Notes: generated by a model from the sequence alone, not told the origin. Positions 31,302-40,663 are shown, counted from the stretch's first letter. The stretch is 52,651 nt of DNA from JAUSIK01 sp964547875 (GCA_964547875.1 CAZJPE010000006.1:1-52651); one strand, 5' to 3'. Translations and numbers: made by a program.

Positions 31302-34300
31302 TTCTTATTCTTTTTCCAAGTTTTATTCCAAGATAAGTTATAGTGATAATACCTACTATAATTATAATCCCTATTGCTATTAAAAACATTTCTCCAAATC
31401 CCTCTCTTCCTCCTATTACTTCTGGTTTTTCTTCTCCAATATCCTCTTTCTCACCGCCTCCCTCTGGAGCTTCTCCCTCCCTGCTAGGAACGCCCTCGGC
31501 AGTTGTCTTATTTTTACTGACTGCGCCGCCAGCGCCTCCTCCGCCTCCGGAAGAACTACTTCCACTGCTACCACCACTTCCACTAGATGTAGATTCCCTA
31601 TATGTGGAAAACTCGCAGAATGGAATCTGCCATATGCAGTTTGTTGAATCAATTAAGGTTGCTTCGGATGTTCTGTCTAAGCAATTAGCCCCGCTGTCAT
31701 CACAATGGAATAATTGATTGCATGTCCCACTAAATGGTATCTTGACCCTGCATATCTCAGGGTATAGATTATTAATTATCTTGTCTCTTGTTTCAAATGC
31801 TAATCCTATATATGTTGACGTATTAATAATGGAATTTGCGGTGCTGATTGTTCTTACTTTATCATTCAGCCCTGTTTTTGTCAAACTTGCATTAATGAAC
31901 TCAAAGTAATTACTTCCATCTGTATTGTTCAGCTTGACATTAACGCTTCTTCCCTGCGTATAATTAGTCTTCATGCCCGCATTCTCTCCGCATACTTGCC
32001 CTTGTATATGCTCGTATTTTCCGTCCTGGTTTACGTCGTAAGATGCTGTCCAGCCTGAAGGCGTTTTAATCCTGCTTACAAAATTACAGAAGCCACATTT
32101 GCTATTTGAAGAGGCCGTAACAAACGAACTGCATTTGCTCATCGCGCATTTATTTTTATCGTCGCAAACTTTTAATTTGTAATAGTAGGTTGTGCCGTTA
32201 GCAAGAGCGTATCTTAGGGAACGGGTCCCCCCATCGTTATAAATATCTGCCTTGTGCCATAACTTATAATCTCTTACGTTAGTGCTAAGTACTCCAACAT
32301 CGTTAATTGTTGCATTTAATGTGATGCATCTGGAATCGTTTCTATAAAATTCAAGGCTTCCATTTGCGGGCTTATTAGTATCGTACATTATCAAGGCAGA
32401 GTCGGAATATTCTTCTATATTGAAGCCGACAACCTGCGGCATTCTGGTATCTGTATAATTCGCCGCATTTACACCTTTATTAGAACATACAGGTAGCAAA
32501 TCACAATCCCAATCAAAACAATCTATATTGCCGTCATTATCATTATCCTTGCTATCAAAACAATCTTCATGTTGCACAAATCCTTTTCTTAGTATATCCT
32601 CAAACTTTGCTGAGTCTGCTCCATACTCAAAACAACCTACAACTTCAAAGTCAATAGCCCCTGGTGTTGCATATCCTGGACCTGCTGTATCTGCAGGCGA
32701 GGTAATATTGCCTGTTTTTGTATTACCTATTGATGCGATATATATCCTTATATCTTTTGTAGAATCGTATAATTTTGGGAACCTGTTCAAATCTGTTTTT
32801 TGCACAGCTATCATCGGGCCGCCAATTTCAGAGCACATTATCTTCTTCCATACGTTTAATTTTATATCGCTTGCGGTCCACTTAGAATTCTCGCAGGTAT
32901 AGGCATTATATGTTTCAACTGCTTTTTCTTTTGTAGCATTCCATTCAGAGGCATATTTAAACCTGAATTCATATCCCTTGGCTGATGAATTATGGCTTAG
33001 TTCGCAACCCCCAGTAGTTAAGCCATCTGTATCCAAATAAACAAGGAAGACAACTGTTTCATTGCCATCCCCTGTTCTTTCTGACCCTGCAGCAAACCCA
33101 AATCCTTCTAAGACATAGCTCGTCAATTTTTCTTTATTGCAAACTGATGCATTACTAAAGTCAAACATTTTTGCACCAAATCCGAATCCATCCCCCATGT
33201 CTCTCATTCCAAATCCGCAGATATCAACACTTGCCTGCCCAACTCCTGTTTCAGGGCAATTATCTATACCTATAGGCACCGGCGCTCCTGCTTCTATAGT
33301 ATCGAACAGCTCAATTGTCCCTGCAGGACCGCACCATCCACTAGCCCATTTACACCCGCTTGTTGATATACAGCTTGATTGTGTAGTAACATTCTGGCAT
33401 GTTGGCTGACAGCCATAAGAGGTAGCATTACAATAAAGATTTGCATTGCATAATGTGGCATTATTTACCAATGTTGTATTGCTCCAACATTGATCCATAA
33501 CATTTGTACAATAATTCCCATTAGGATTCCACCAGCACCCATTAGTAGAATTGCATCCTACTGCTACTGATGTATAGCTCCAGCATTCTTTGCTCCAGTC
33601 TACATCACATCTTGGATTTGGCTCAGGGAACCATCCACAACTAATATTAATAATAGTTTTATTTGTACAAAAAGTTTGATTACCATCGTACTTCCAGCAT
33701 TCAGCTCCAAATCCTCCGCCTACGCCGCCGCCGCCAGAAATAGCCCCTGCTGAAAATCCGCCTCCCTTTGGATCGCACCATCCTTGGTTATTCCATTTGC
33801 ATCCTGATGCCACTGCACAATTTGTCTGGTTATTGGAATTAGTTATATTATAGCATGTATTGGATTGCTGCTCTTCACACCATCCATTTTCAGCCTTCCA
33901 TACACATCCAGAAACGGCAGTGCAACTGCTTGAAGAGGTAATATTAAAACATGAGGGCTCGCAAGTTCCGCTTCCCCCTCCATAATCTCTCCAATTACAG
34001 CTTACCTGGCTAACGCTGTTACAACTTGCCTTAGTAGTCTGGCTCCAACATCTATCAAAACTATTTCCACACCATGCGCTATTAATTCCCCCGAATGTTT
34101 CATTTCTCCACCAGCAGCCGTTGTTTTCGCAATTAGATTGGGCATTATAATCCCAACAACTAGTAGTCCAATTTACTTCGCAATGTGGTTGACTCCATGT
34201 GTCAATTTTCCAAGAACACCCTGTAGTAGTACTACATGAAGAATTATCATATTTCTGCCAGCAACTCTTAGGCTTGAAATCTCTATGATCACACCATCCA

Positions 34301-37251
34301 GACTTTGTATTGCACCAATCGCTTCCTTTTCCAAATCCATCACACCATGTATCATTTGTCCAGTCGCAATTAGAATTAGTATAGCACTGGCTCTCATTCA
34401 GGTTAAAGCACTGCTCTGCAATACTCCAATCTCTTTCGCACCAAGAGTTTCCTGTGCCATTGTTCCACTCACAATTGGAACTCTTATTGGCAAAGAATCT
34501 GTAACTAACATAGTAGATATCATTTGAACCTCCGCCACTAACCATATATGTACTGTTAGTAAAATTAATTGTTTGTCTTGTGTTGTCTACTGTAAAGTTT
34601 CCGCTTCCGATTATTGTTCCACTTTTGTTTGTCATATTTACACTTCCGCTCATCCAATTTGCGCCGAGATTACCTAATTGGAATGTCTTGCTTTGATTAA
34701 TATTACCTGCGCTAATCCTTGCAGAGGATATATTTAATGTTTCATTAATAACTGTCATATCACCTAAACATTCTGACTCTGAATTGTCGTATCTCCAACA
34801 CTGGCTTCCTTTGAAATCGCACCATCCCGCTGGGTTCCATGTATCATTTACCCATTCACAACTATTACTCTCGCATTTTGATTTTGTAGTCCAGCCAAAA
34901 CAATCTCCTTCTACAAATCCACACCAAGTATCTGAATAACAACTTGGGTCGCCACAATCTATCAAGCCATTATTATTATTATCTATCCCATCCCAGCATA
35001 TTTCTGTATCATCTCCTATATTTGATACGCAACTCCCATCATTGTCTGTTCCTTTCCACTTGCAACTGCCTGTAGAATTTAATGCGCTTCTCCCCTCACT
35101 AACGCATTTATCCCTTATCTTGCATCTGTCACAGCTATCTAAGCATGTTTTCTCTCCTTTTTCTAAGCAATATCCTTTAGTTGTAGTGCTATTGTCACTA
35201 ATCCATTTGCATCCTCCGCCAGCAGAATTTGCCTTGCTCTCTGAACAGAAGCAGGCGGGTGCAAGGCAATTATTTGCAGAATCCCTCGAGGAATTGCTTT
35301 TAGGATCGCCCAAGAATGTGCAGTCGCCACATACAGAATTGCAATTATTCGCTAATCCCTTTTTCCATTGCTCTTTTGTCTTGCAATAACCAATTCCATT
35401 CGGAGCGCTGGTATCTGAACTAAATTCGCAATAGCCTAATTTATTCCCAATACAAGCATCTTTTGCATTCGTAGAATTTACCCTATTTCCATCGCTGTCT
35501 TTTATTTCGCATGCAAAGCAGGCTTTGTCGCAGTTTTCTTCTTCGTCAAACTTATATTCACATCTCCCTGTGGGGACAGAAACGCTTCCTTCACAATAGT
35601 TCTCTATTATCCACTTGCCTCCTGCAGCCTCACAATTTCTCTGATTTTCAATTTTAACTAGGCTCTGAGTAGTGTTTCCAAAAACATCAGTCGCCTTGAA
35701 TTCACATTTATTAGTAGAATTATTCCATTTGCATGGCATATACCAGGGATCTCCTGCTATCTTATCACAATTAGCACTTGTTTCTGCATCTTCGCATGCT
35801 TTCTCTCCATTGGGAGTTTGATCTAACTGATCAAAACAACTTCTGGACTGCCTATTTTCCGAGCAGCTTCCATTCTGCCAGCTACAGCAATTACTTAAAG
35901 ACGCTATATTGTTACATAAATCAGATTCATTAATCTGATAGCAAAAGATGCCTTTTGCATTAATTGCAGTTCCATTTACATCAATTGTATTTTTACATAA
36001 ACTATTTGTATAATTACATCCTATTAAATTATTGCACTTTGTAGAATTCGTATCAAAAATGTAACATCCGGGATTCCATTCATTTAAGATACTTCCGTTA
36101 ATATTTACAAAATCTCCAGTGCCCCAGGTGGGTGTTGTACAATTTCCGCCTTTTGCTGAGTCTTTCCAATCATTCGCCTGCCACCAACAATAAAACGTAT
36201 CGTAACATACCTTTTCAGTCGTTATATTAGAGCAAGTTGAAGAGGAAACATCCTTGTAACACCATCCATTAGTTGTATTCGCGGCAGGACTGCCGCTCCA
36301 TTTGCATGCCATATTATAGCTATTGCTCTCGCATTTAGATTTGTTTCCGCCCTTTAAAGAATCCCAATTCCAGCAATTTATCTCTTCACACTGCCCTGTG
36401 CTATTCAATTGCTTCCATAGGCAACTTGTTTTGGCAGTACAACTAGATTCTGTTCTCATATCCAAGCAAGCATCTGTAACGCATAAATTATTAATACTCT
36501 GCCATTTACATGCCTTCCCAATTGTATTATTTACGCAGGTTGTTTCATTGATATAATCATAGGTGCTACACTGCTTTTCATGACAGCTTGCCCATCTCCA
36601 CTCGCAGTTTATTCCTTGTGCGCCTTCGCATGCTGTTTTATTGGGATATAATGTCGCTTCCCAGCAACTATTTTCCCTGCAATAGCTTCCGGAAGAACTC
36701 CATGTGCAGTTAGTTCCCTTCCAATCCCTTGCAGACTGACAACTTGATTGTGTTGTATAACTCTTGCATCCTTTGTCCATACATTGCCCCCAACCACATC
36801 CAGTCGTATTCTTACATGCCGCTTCATTCGTAACAGAATAACAATCTACTCCATTCGCTGATGTGCCCCATACAAAAAAACAAGATCCACTCCATGTGCA
36901 TGATTTATTGACATAATTGTTCTCGCATATAGACTGATTAGTGCCGGAAAAAGCCCCCCAACAGCTTGTTTCTGTGCACCAAGAGCTACTTGTCCCATTT
37001 GTCCAGGTGCAATTAGTTCCTGCGAGACTTGTTGTCGTACATAAAGTCTGATTAGTTAGACTTGAACAGCTTAATTCCTCGCACCAGCTCCCCCACGAAT
37101 CATTTTTCCATTTGCATCCGTTTGACAGCGTGCATGTGGACGATGACGTGTATGTCCAACAATTTGCGGCAATAACAAAACTCAAAAAAAAGATAATAAA
37201 AACTAAAGAAAATAGGGAAAAATAATATAGCTTAATATGCTCTTTAATCAT
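31294..37251 (-). CDS. Giant Cys/Trp-rich repeat surface protein (about 1985 aa)
   Basis: The protein has a signal or anchor helix (YYFSLFSLVFIIFFLSFVIA), then tens of units of about 30-45 residues built as C…(S/T)xxxCxxxxGCxWxxxxxxWC. Two Ca-type motifs (WDGIDNNNNGLIDCGDPSC and DSKDNDNDGNIDCFDWDC) are present. A fibronectin-like stretch, a Gly/Ser linker and a C-terminal membrane helix plus basic tail (…LGIKLGKRIRNG) follow. About 155 cysteines were hand-counted, with very many Asn-x-Ser/Thr sequons. It is probably a disulfide-rich, glycosylated, membrane-anchored stalk or adhesin. ATG 37251 is used; GTG 37257 is also open. It is followed by DsbA. Confidence 0.85.
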   Translation of the reverse strand: MIKEHIKLYYFSLFSLVFIIFFLSFVIAANCWTYTSSSTCTLSNGCKWKNDSWGSWCEELSCSSLTNQTLCTTTSLAGTNCTWTNGTSSSWCTETSCWGAFSGTNQSICENNYVNKSCTWSGSCFFVWGTSANGVDCYSVTNEAACKNTTGCGWGQCMDKGCKSYTTQSSCQSARDWKGTNCTWSSSGSYCRENSCWEATLYPNKTACEGAQGINCEWRWASCHEKQCSTYDYINETTCVNNTIGKACKWQSINNLCVTDACLDMRTESSCTAKTSCLWKQLNSTGQCEEINCWNWDSLKGGNKSKCESNSYNMACKWSGSPAANTTNGWCYKDVSSSTCSNITTEKVCYDTFYCWWQANDWKDSAKGGNCTTPTWGTGDFVNINGSILNEWNPGCYIFDTNSTKCNNLIGCNYTNSLCKNTIDVNGTAINAKGIFCYQINESDLCNNIASLSNCCSWQNGSCSENRQSRSCFDQLDQTPNGEKACEDAETSANCDKIAGDPWYMPCKWNNSTNKCEFKATDVFGNTTQSLVKIENQRNCEAAGGKWIIENYCEGSVSVPTGRCEYKFDEEENCDKACFACEIKDSDGNRVNSTNAKDACIGNKLGYCEFSSDTSAPNGIGYCKTKEQWKKGLANNCNSVCGDCTFLGDPKSNSSRDSANNCLAPACFCSESKANSAGGGCKWISDNSTTTKGYCLEKGEKTCLDSCDRCKIRDKCVSEGRSALNSTGSCKWKGTDNDGSCVSNIGDDTEICWDGIDNNNNGLIDCGDPSCYSDTWCGFVEGDCFGWTTKSKCESNSCEWVNDTWNPAGWCDFKGSQCWRYDNSESECLGDMTVINETLNISSARISAGNINQSKTFQLGNLGANWMSGSVNMTNKSGTIIGSGNFTVDNTRQTINFTNSTYMVSGGGSNDIYYVSYRFFANKSSNCEWNNGTGNSWCERDWSIAEQCFNLNESQCYTNSNCDWTNDTWCDGFGKGSDWCNTKSGWCDHRDFKPKSCWQKYDNSSCSTTTGCSWKIDTWSQPHCEVNWTTSCWDYNAQSNCENNGCWWRNETFGGINSAWCGNSFDRCWSQTTKASCNSVSQVSCNWRDYGGGSGTCEPSCFNITSSSSCTAVSGCVWKAENGWCEEQQSNTCYNITNSNNQTNCAVASGCKWNNQGWCDPKGGGFSAGAISGGGGVGGGFGAECWKYDGNQTFCTNKTIINISCGWFPEPNPRCDVDWSKECWSYTSVAVGCNSTNGCWWNPNGNYCTNVMDQCWSNTTLVNNATLCNANLYCNATSYGCQPTCQNVTTQSSCISTSGCKWASGWCGPAGTIELFDTIEAGAPVPIGIDNCPETGVGQASVDICGFGMRDMGDGFGFGAKMFDFSNASVCNKEKLTSYVLEGFGFAAGSERTGDGNETVVFLVYLDTDGLTTGGCELSHNSSAKGYEFRFKYASEWNATKEKAVETYNAYTCENSKWTASDIKLNVWKKIMCSEIGGPMIAVQKTDLNRFPKLYDSTKDIRIYIASIGNTKTGNITSPADTAGPGYATPGAIDFEVVGCFEYGADSAKFEDILRKGFVQHEDCFDSKDNDNDGNIDCFDWDCDLLPVCSNKGVNAANYTDTRMPQVVGFNIEEYSDSALIMYDTNKPANGSLEFYRNDSRCITLNATINDVGVLSTNVRDYKLWHKADIYNDGGTRSLRYALANGTTYYYKLKVCDDKNKCAMSKCSSFVTASSNSKCGFCNFVSRIKTPSGWTASYDVNQDGKYEHIQGQVCGENAGMKTNYTQGRSVNVKLNNTDGSNYFEFINASLTKTGLNDKVRTISTANSIINTSTYIGLAFETRDKIINNLYPEICRVKIPFSGTCNQLFHCDDSGANCLDRTSEATLIDSTNCIWQIPFCEFSTYRESTSSGSGGSSGSSSSGGGGGAGGAVSKNKTTAEGVPSREGEAPEGGGEKEDIGEEKPEVIGGREGFGEMFLIAIGIIIIVGIITITYLGIKLGKRIRNG

Positions 37252-37337
37252 TATCACGCTCTTATCTAGTATAATGTTTATGATGGGGGTCCTTTATAAA
37301 GTTAACTTTAAATACCATTTAAATTTCCTCTCGTGAT

Positions 37338-37787
37338 ATGATAAGCAAAATGAAGAAAACAGGAAATATAAAAGATATTACAGAATTAAAAAAATCTGTA
37401 CCGGTAGTTGAACTTGTAGAAGGATATGTTAAGATAGGAGAAAGGGATGTTATTATGCCGACTCATGTTTATTATTTTTTACCTGAAAAAATAGAGCCAG
37501 TAGCAAGGGTTATTATTAGTTATACGCCCGCAGATTTATGGAAATGTCTACAAGAAGCGCGTGAACTAATAGTTCGCCATAAACCTAAAGAAGCAAATGC
37601 CTTTGTAAGAGAGGAAAACAGAGAGATTTTATTAGAAAACAAAATATTATATACTCAACCATTTCAATTTTGTCGTATTGATGATAAATCATTTGTTAAA
37701 GCTGCAAAGTGCAGTTTATATTATGATAAAGGTGACTTCAGGTCTATTGAAAGGATATTGGGTAAATGGGCTCGTGCGTGGAATTAA
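37338..37787 (+). CDS. Orphan protein upstream of rpl18e (149 aa)
   Basis: This soluble protein of unknown family is the first gene of the L18e-L13-S9 operon. A TATA motif (about 37306-37314) lies 24 bases before ATG 37338. Its first 13 bases, ATGATAAGCAAAA, are identical to the first 13 of rpl18e at 37789. Features include MISKMKKTGNIKDITELKKS and a Lys/Glu-rich middle, with no catalytic motif. It stops one base before the L18e start. Confidence 0.75.
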   Translation: MISKMKKTGNIKDITELKKSVPVVELVEGYVKIGERDVIMPTHVYYFLPEKIEPVARVIISYTPADLWKCLQEARELIVRHKPKEANAFVREENREILLENKILYTQPFQFCRIDDKSFVKAAKCSLYYDKGDFRSIERILGKWARAWN

Positions 37788-37788
37788 A

Positions 37789-38157
37789 ATGATAAGCAAA
37801 ACAAAGATAAAATCAAGAAGAAGAGGAAAAACAAATCCTGAATTAGCTGAAACTATAAATCTTGCCACAAAAAATCCAAATTGGCTAGAGATTGCGAAAG
37901 TGCTATCTGCTTCAACGAGAAAGCAGCCTGCAATCAATCTTTCAAATATTGACAAGAATGCGGTGTTGGGAGACACAATTATAATTCCAGGAAAAGTTTT
38001 AAGTCAGGGAGAGTTGACAAAAAGGATAAAAATCTGCTCATTTAGCGTATCAAAGCAGGCTAAAGAAAAAATAAAAAGTGCAAAATCAGAGTTTGCTTAT
38101 CTTATTGAGGAAATAAAAAATAATCCAAAAGCGGAGGGGATTAAAATTGTAAAATGA
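37789..38157 (+). CDS. rpl18e: Ribosomal protein eL18
   Basis: This is 122 residues: MISKTKIKSRRRGKTNPELA start, then …NLSNIDKNAVLGDTIIIPGK…, …ICSFSVSKQAKEKIKSAKS…. The open frame continues upstream to 37678, but ATG 37789 matches the family N-terminus and sits right after the upstream gene. Its stop overlaps the next small gene by four bases. Confidence 0.95.
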   Translation: MISKTKIKSRRRGKTNPELAETINLATKNPNWLEIAKVLSASTRKQPAINLSNIDKNAVLGDTIIIPGKVLSQGELTKRIKICSFSVSKQAKEKIKSAKSEFAYLIEEIKNNPKAEGIKIVK

Positions 38158-38375
38158 ATAATGAAAATGTTCTAAGAAGTAAATATAGAATTGGTTATAT
38201 TGCTGTAAAGGATGATTGTGGAGTGATAGACAGTGATATTAATGAATTTAACCTAGCTAGAAGAATTCATCAAAATACACATACTAAAAAATTTATTTTA
38301 ATTGATAATATAGAGAATATAATAAATCCTAGAAATCTTGAAAATCCTTCTATTGACATAGAGGTTAGAGAATGA
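38154..38375 (+). CDS. Orphan protein between rpl18e and rpl13 (73 aa)
   Basis: ATG 38154 overlaps the eL18 stop and its own stop overlaps rpl13 by four bases, so it is fully embedded. The start ATGAATAATGAAAATGT is nearly the same as that of rpl13 (ATGAATAAAGAAAAAGT). The protein is charged, with a probable alpha/beta fold (MNNENVLRSKYRIGYIAVKD…). No family is recognised. Confidence 0.75.
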   Translation: MNNENVLRSKYRIGYIAVKDDCGVIDSDINEFNLARRIHQNTHTKKFILIDNIENIINPRNLENPSIDIEVRE

Positions 38376-38779
38376 ATAAAGAAAAAGTAATAATTGACGC
38401 GACAAATTCGCCTTTGGGAAGATTGGCTAGTTTCTCTGCAAAGCAGGCGCTATTTGGCAAGTCTATAGTGATTGTTAATTGTGATTCTGCCATTATTTCA
38501 GGAAGGAAATCTTCTATAATAAATGAATATAAAGAGGCAAGAGCAAGAGGGGGAGCTATTCTTAAAGGCCCAAATTTTCCAAAGAATCCTGAAAGAATAA
38601 TAAAAAGAACAATAAGAGGAATGCTTCCTTATAAAAATGGAAGAGGCAGAGACGCGCTAAAAAGAGTAATCTGCTATAATAAAGTGCCTAAAGAATATGA
38701 AAATGCAGAAAAGATATCTTTGCAAAAGATATTTAATATAAAGACAATGACGCTTAAAGAGCTATCAGAGAGAATCTAA
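38372..38779 (+). CDS. rpl13: Ribosomal protein uL13
   Basis: This 135-residue large-subunit protein has the core IIDATNSPLGRLASFSAKQA and RTIRGMLPYKNGRGRDALKR. It follows the 73-aa orphan and precedes rps9 by one base. Gene order L18e-L13-S9 is standard in archaea apart from the insertion. Confidence 0.97.
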   Translation: MNKEKVIIDATNSPLGRLASFSAKQALFGKSIVIVNCDSAIISGRKSSIINEYKEARARGGAILKGPNFPKNPERIIKRTIRGMLPYKNGRGRDALKRVICYNKVPKEYENAEKISLQKIFNIKTMTLKELSERI

Positions 38780-38780
38780 A

Positions 38781-39191
38781 ATGAAAAAAGCAAATAATAT
38801 AATTTCGGGAAAGAGAAAAACTGCAATAGCAAAGCTTAGAATTAACCATGGAACTGGGAAGATATTCTTTAATCATCTTCCCTATACAGAATTATATCAA
38901 TTTCATAGGCTTGCATTATTAGAGCCGATAAGGATTTATCAGGCAGAGTTAGGAGATAAGCTGCAATATGATTTTCACATCTCAACATTTGGAGGAGGGA
39001 AAGAGGGGCAAATTCAAGCAGCTCGCTTGGCACTCGCGAAGGCTTTGATTCATCTTACAGGCTCTGAAGTCTTAAAGAAGGCGTTTATTAGATATGATAG
39101 AAACATGATTGTTCAAGATCCTAGAAGAAAAGAAACTCGCAAGCCGGGGGATTCTAAGGCTAGGGCGAAGAGGCAGAAGTCTTACAGATAA
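38781..39191 (+). CDS. rps9: Ribosomal protein uS9
   Basis: This 136-residue small-subunit protein contains SGKRKTAIAKLRINHGTGKI near the N-terminus, the core HISTFGGGKEGQIQAARLAL and the conserved basic C-terminal tail (…DSKARAKRQKSYR) that reaches the P site. The genes that often follow (rpoN, rpoK, rps2) are not here. XerA and a small orphan lie convergently instead. Confidence 0.97.
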   Translation: MKKANNIISGKRKTAIAKLRINHGTGKIFFNHLPYTELYQFHRLALLEPIRIYQAELGDKLQYDFHISTFGGGKEGQIQAARLALAKALIHLTGSEVLKKAFIRYDRNMIVQDPRRKETRKPGDSKARAKRQKSYR

Positions 39192-39202
39192 TTACTTATT
39201 TC

Positions 39203-39406
39203 TTAATTCGTATCCTTTAATTCTTCCCTTATTTTAATTATATCTTGGTAATGCTGATATAATCTCTGATAAATCTCTTTTCTTTTTCCTTCTGTTTGAT
39301 TTATTTTATCTTCAATTTCACTTGAAGTATAATCGCGATTGGCATTAAGATTTGCAGAAAATGAGCTTGCTTCTAATGCAACCCTTGTCCCATTTTTTCT
39401 TGCCAT
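39203..39406 (-). CDS. Small helical protein downstream of xerA (67 aa)
   Basis: ATG 39406 directly follows the XerA stop (TGAGATG). The TTG at 39421 would overlap XerA. The protein is predicted helical with a C-terminal coiled-coil-like stretch (…EIYQRLYQHYQDIIKIREEL…). No family is recognised, and co-transcription with xerA is likely. Confidence 0.65.
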   Translation of the reverse strand: MARKNGTRVALEASSFSANLNANRDYTSSEIEDKINQTEGKRKEIYQRLYQHYQDIIKIREELKDTN

Positions 39407-39407
39407 C

Positions 39408-40229
39408 TCAAATTTCTTCAAGGAGATCCAGCGGATTTTTAACTTTTTTAATTTGCTCGCTTGAGATATGAGTATAGACTTGAGTTGTGTTTAAGGAAGC
39501 ATGCCCGAGCATTGCTTGAATTAATCTAATGTCTGTTCCTTGCTCAAGCAAGTGCGTGGCGAACGAATGTCTTAAAGTATGTGGGGTGATTTTTTTGTTG
39601 ATATTTGCTCTGTTTCTCATCCCTTTAATTATTTTCTGTATGTTTCTTGTAGTTAATGGCTTTTCTTTAGAAAAAATATAGCCATTATTTTTGCTATGAA
39701 TTTGTAAATATTCTTTCAATTCGTCTGCTAAATTTCCAGAGATTGTGAACAATCTATCTTTGTTTCCTTTGCCTTTTCTCACCCATCCTGTTTTATCCTG
39801 CAAATTTAAATCCTCTATTTTTAAATTTACTAATTCAGAGACTCTTAATCCAGATGAATATAATAAAGAAATGATCAGCCTTGATTTTATATTATCTGCG
39901 GAATCAATTAATCTTCTTACTTCGTCTTTAGACAATACTTCTGGCAATTTTTTATCTTTCTTTGGTATCTTGACTTTGCTGAATTCCTTGCCTAGAATTT
40001 CAATGTAAAAGAATTTTAAGGAAGCGCTTGCGAGCATTATTGTATTCTTGGATTTTGAATCAAATAAATCAGCCAGATATGCTTTAGCATCGTCCTCGTT
40101 TAATTCCTCTGGGTTTTTGCTTGTTTTCTTAAGAAACTTTTCAACAAAGAATGAATAGTTCCTTGCTGTTAATGGAGAAAATCCTCTAATCTTTAATTCA
40201 GCTTTTAATTTATTCAGAATATTTTCCAT
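39408..40229 (-). CDS. xerA: Tyrosine recombinase XerA
   Basis: This 273-residue integrase-family enzyme has an N-terminal SAM-like domain (residues 1-90). The catalytic set is R129 (SSGLRVSEL), K153/K155 (RKGKGNKDR), H217 and R220 (HTLRHSFATH), H243 and nucleophile Y252 (LGHASLNTTQVYTH). It probably resolves chromosome dimers at a dif site. No phage or integron context is visible, so a housekeeping role is preferred. Confidence 0.93.
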   Translation of the reverse strand: MENILNKLKAELKIRGFSPLTARNYSFFVEKFLKKTSKNPEELNEDDAKAYLADLFDSKSKNTIMLASASLKFFYIEILGKEFSKVKIPKKDKKLPEVLSKDEVRRLIDSADNIKSRLIISLLYSSGLRVSELVNLKIEDLNLQDKTGWVRKGKGNKDRLFTISGNLADELKEYLQIHSKNNGYIFSKEKPLTTRNIQKIIKGMRNRANINKKITPHTLRHSFATHLLEQGTDIRLIQAMLGHASLNTTQVYTHISSEQIKKVKNPLDLLEEI

Positions 40230-40326
40230 AGTTCCTCTTTTTCATTGCAAAATCTTCTAAAAGTTTAAACTCTCTTGTTTTTAAATTTTTATATATATTT
40301 ATATATTAATTAAAATATTGATTTTT

Positions 40327-40587
40327 ATGAAAAATAAAGAGGGTTTATTTGGCATTATAATTTTAGTAATAGGTATTATTATAATTTTTGCGGGAGTGTT
40401 TTTATATTTTTTAATAAAAAATACTGGCTTAACGATAACAAAAGGAGACGTAGTCGTAGAATTGGGCAATAACGAAAATAAACAGGATAAAGATATAAAG
40501 AATAATGAAGACAATGTTGTTCAAAATGATATGCTTATTAATAATCTTTCGCAAGAGGAAAATCTGACAAATACAACGAGAGAATAA
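40327..40587 (+). CDS. Small single-TM protein (86 aa)
   Basis: One long membrane helix (about 7-30, FGIIILVIGIIIIFAGVFLY) is followed by an outside or cytoplasmic Asn/Asp/Glu-rich tail (…LGNNENKQDKDIKNNEDN…). ATG 40327 is preferred to TTG 40318. No family is recognised. Confidence 0.6.
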   Translation: MKNKEGLFGIIILVIGIIIIFAGVFLYFLIKNTGLTITKGDVVVELGNNENKQDKDIKNNEDNVVQNDMLINNLSQEENLTNTTRE

Positions 40588-40619
40588 ATAATTGAATATC
40601 GCTATTTATATCTCTCGAA

Positions 40620-40663
40620 TATATCAACAGACTAAATAAATTAATAAAATATCTGTTGATATA
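40620..40663. repeat. 12-bp perfect inverted repeat upstream of a small gene
   Basis: TATATCAACAGA (40620-40631) and TCTGTTGATATA (40652-40663) are exact reverse complements separated by 20 AT-rich bases. The region precedes the promoter-like TTTTATATG (about 40678-40686) of the 53-aa gene. It could be an operator or a hairpin terminator. Confidence 0.55.

Noticed and set aside
31294..37257. Long antisense and alternative-frame ORFs within the giant gene (for example 31343-31717, 35042-35389)
   Set aside because: They arise from the repeated Cys/Asn/Ser codons, have unlikely compositions, and overlap a well-supported gene.
37678..38157. 159-aa version of eL18 starting at 37678
   Set aside because: The extension overlaps the preceding gene; ATG 37789 gives the family-standard N-terminus.
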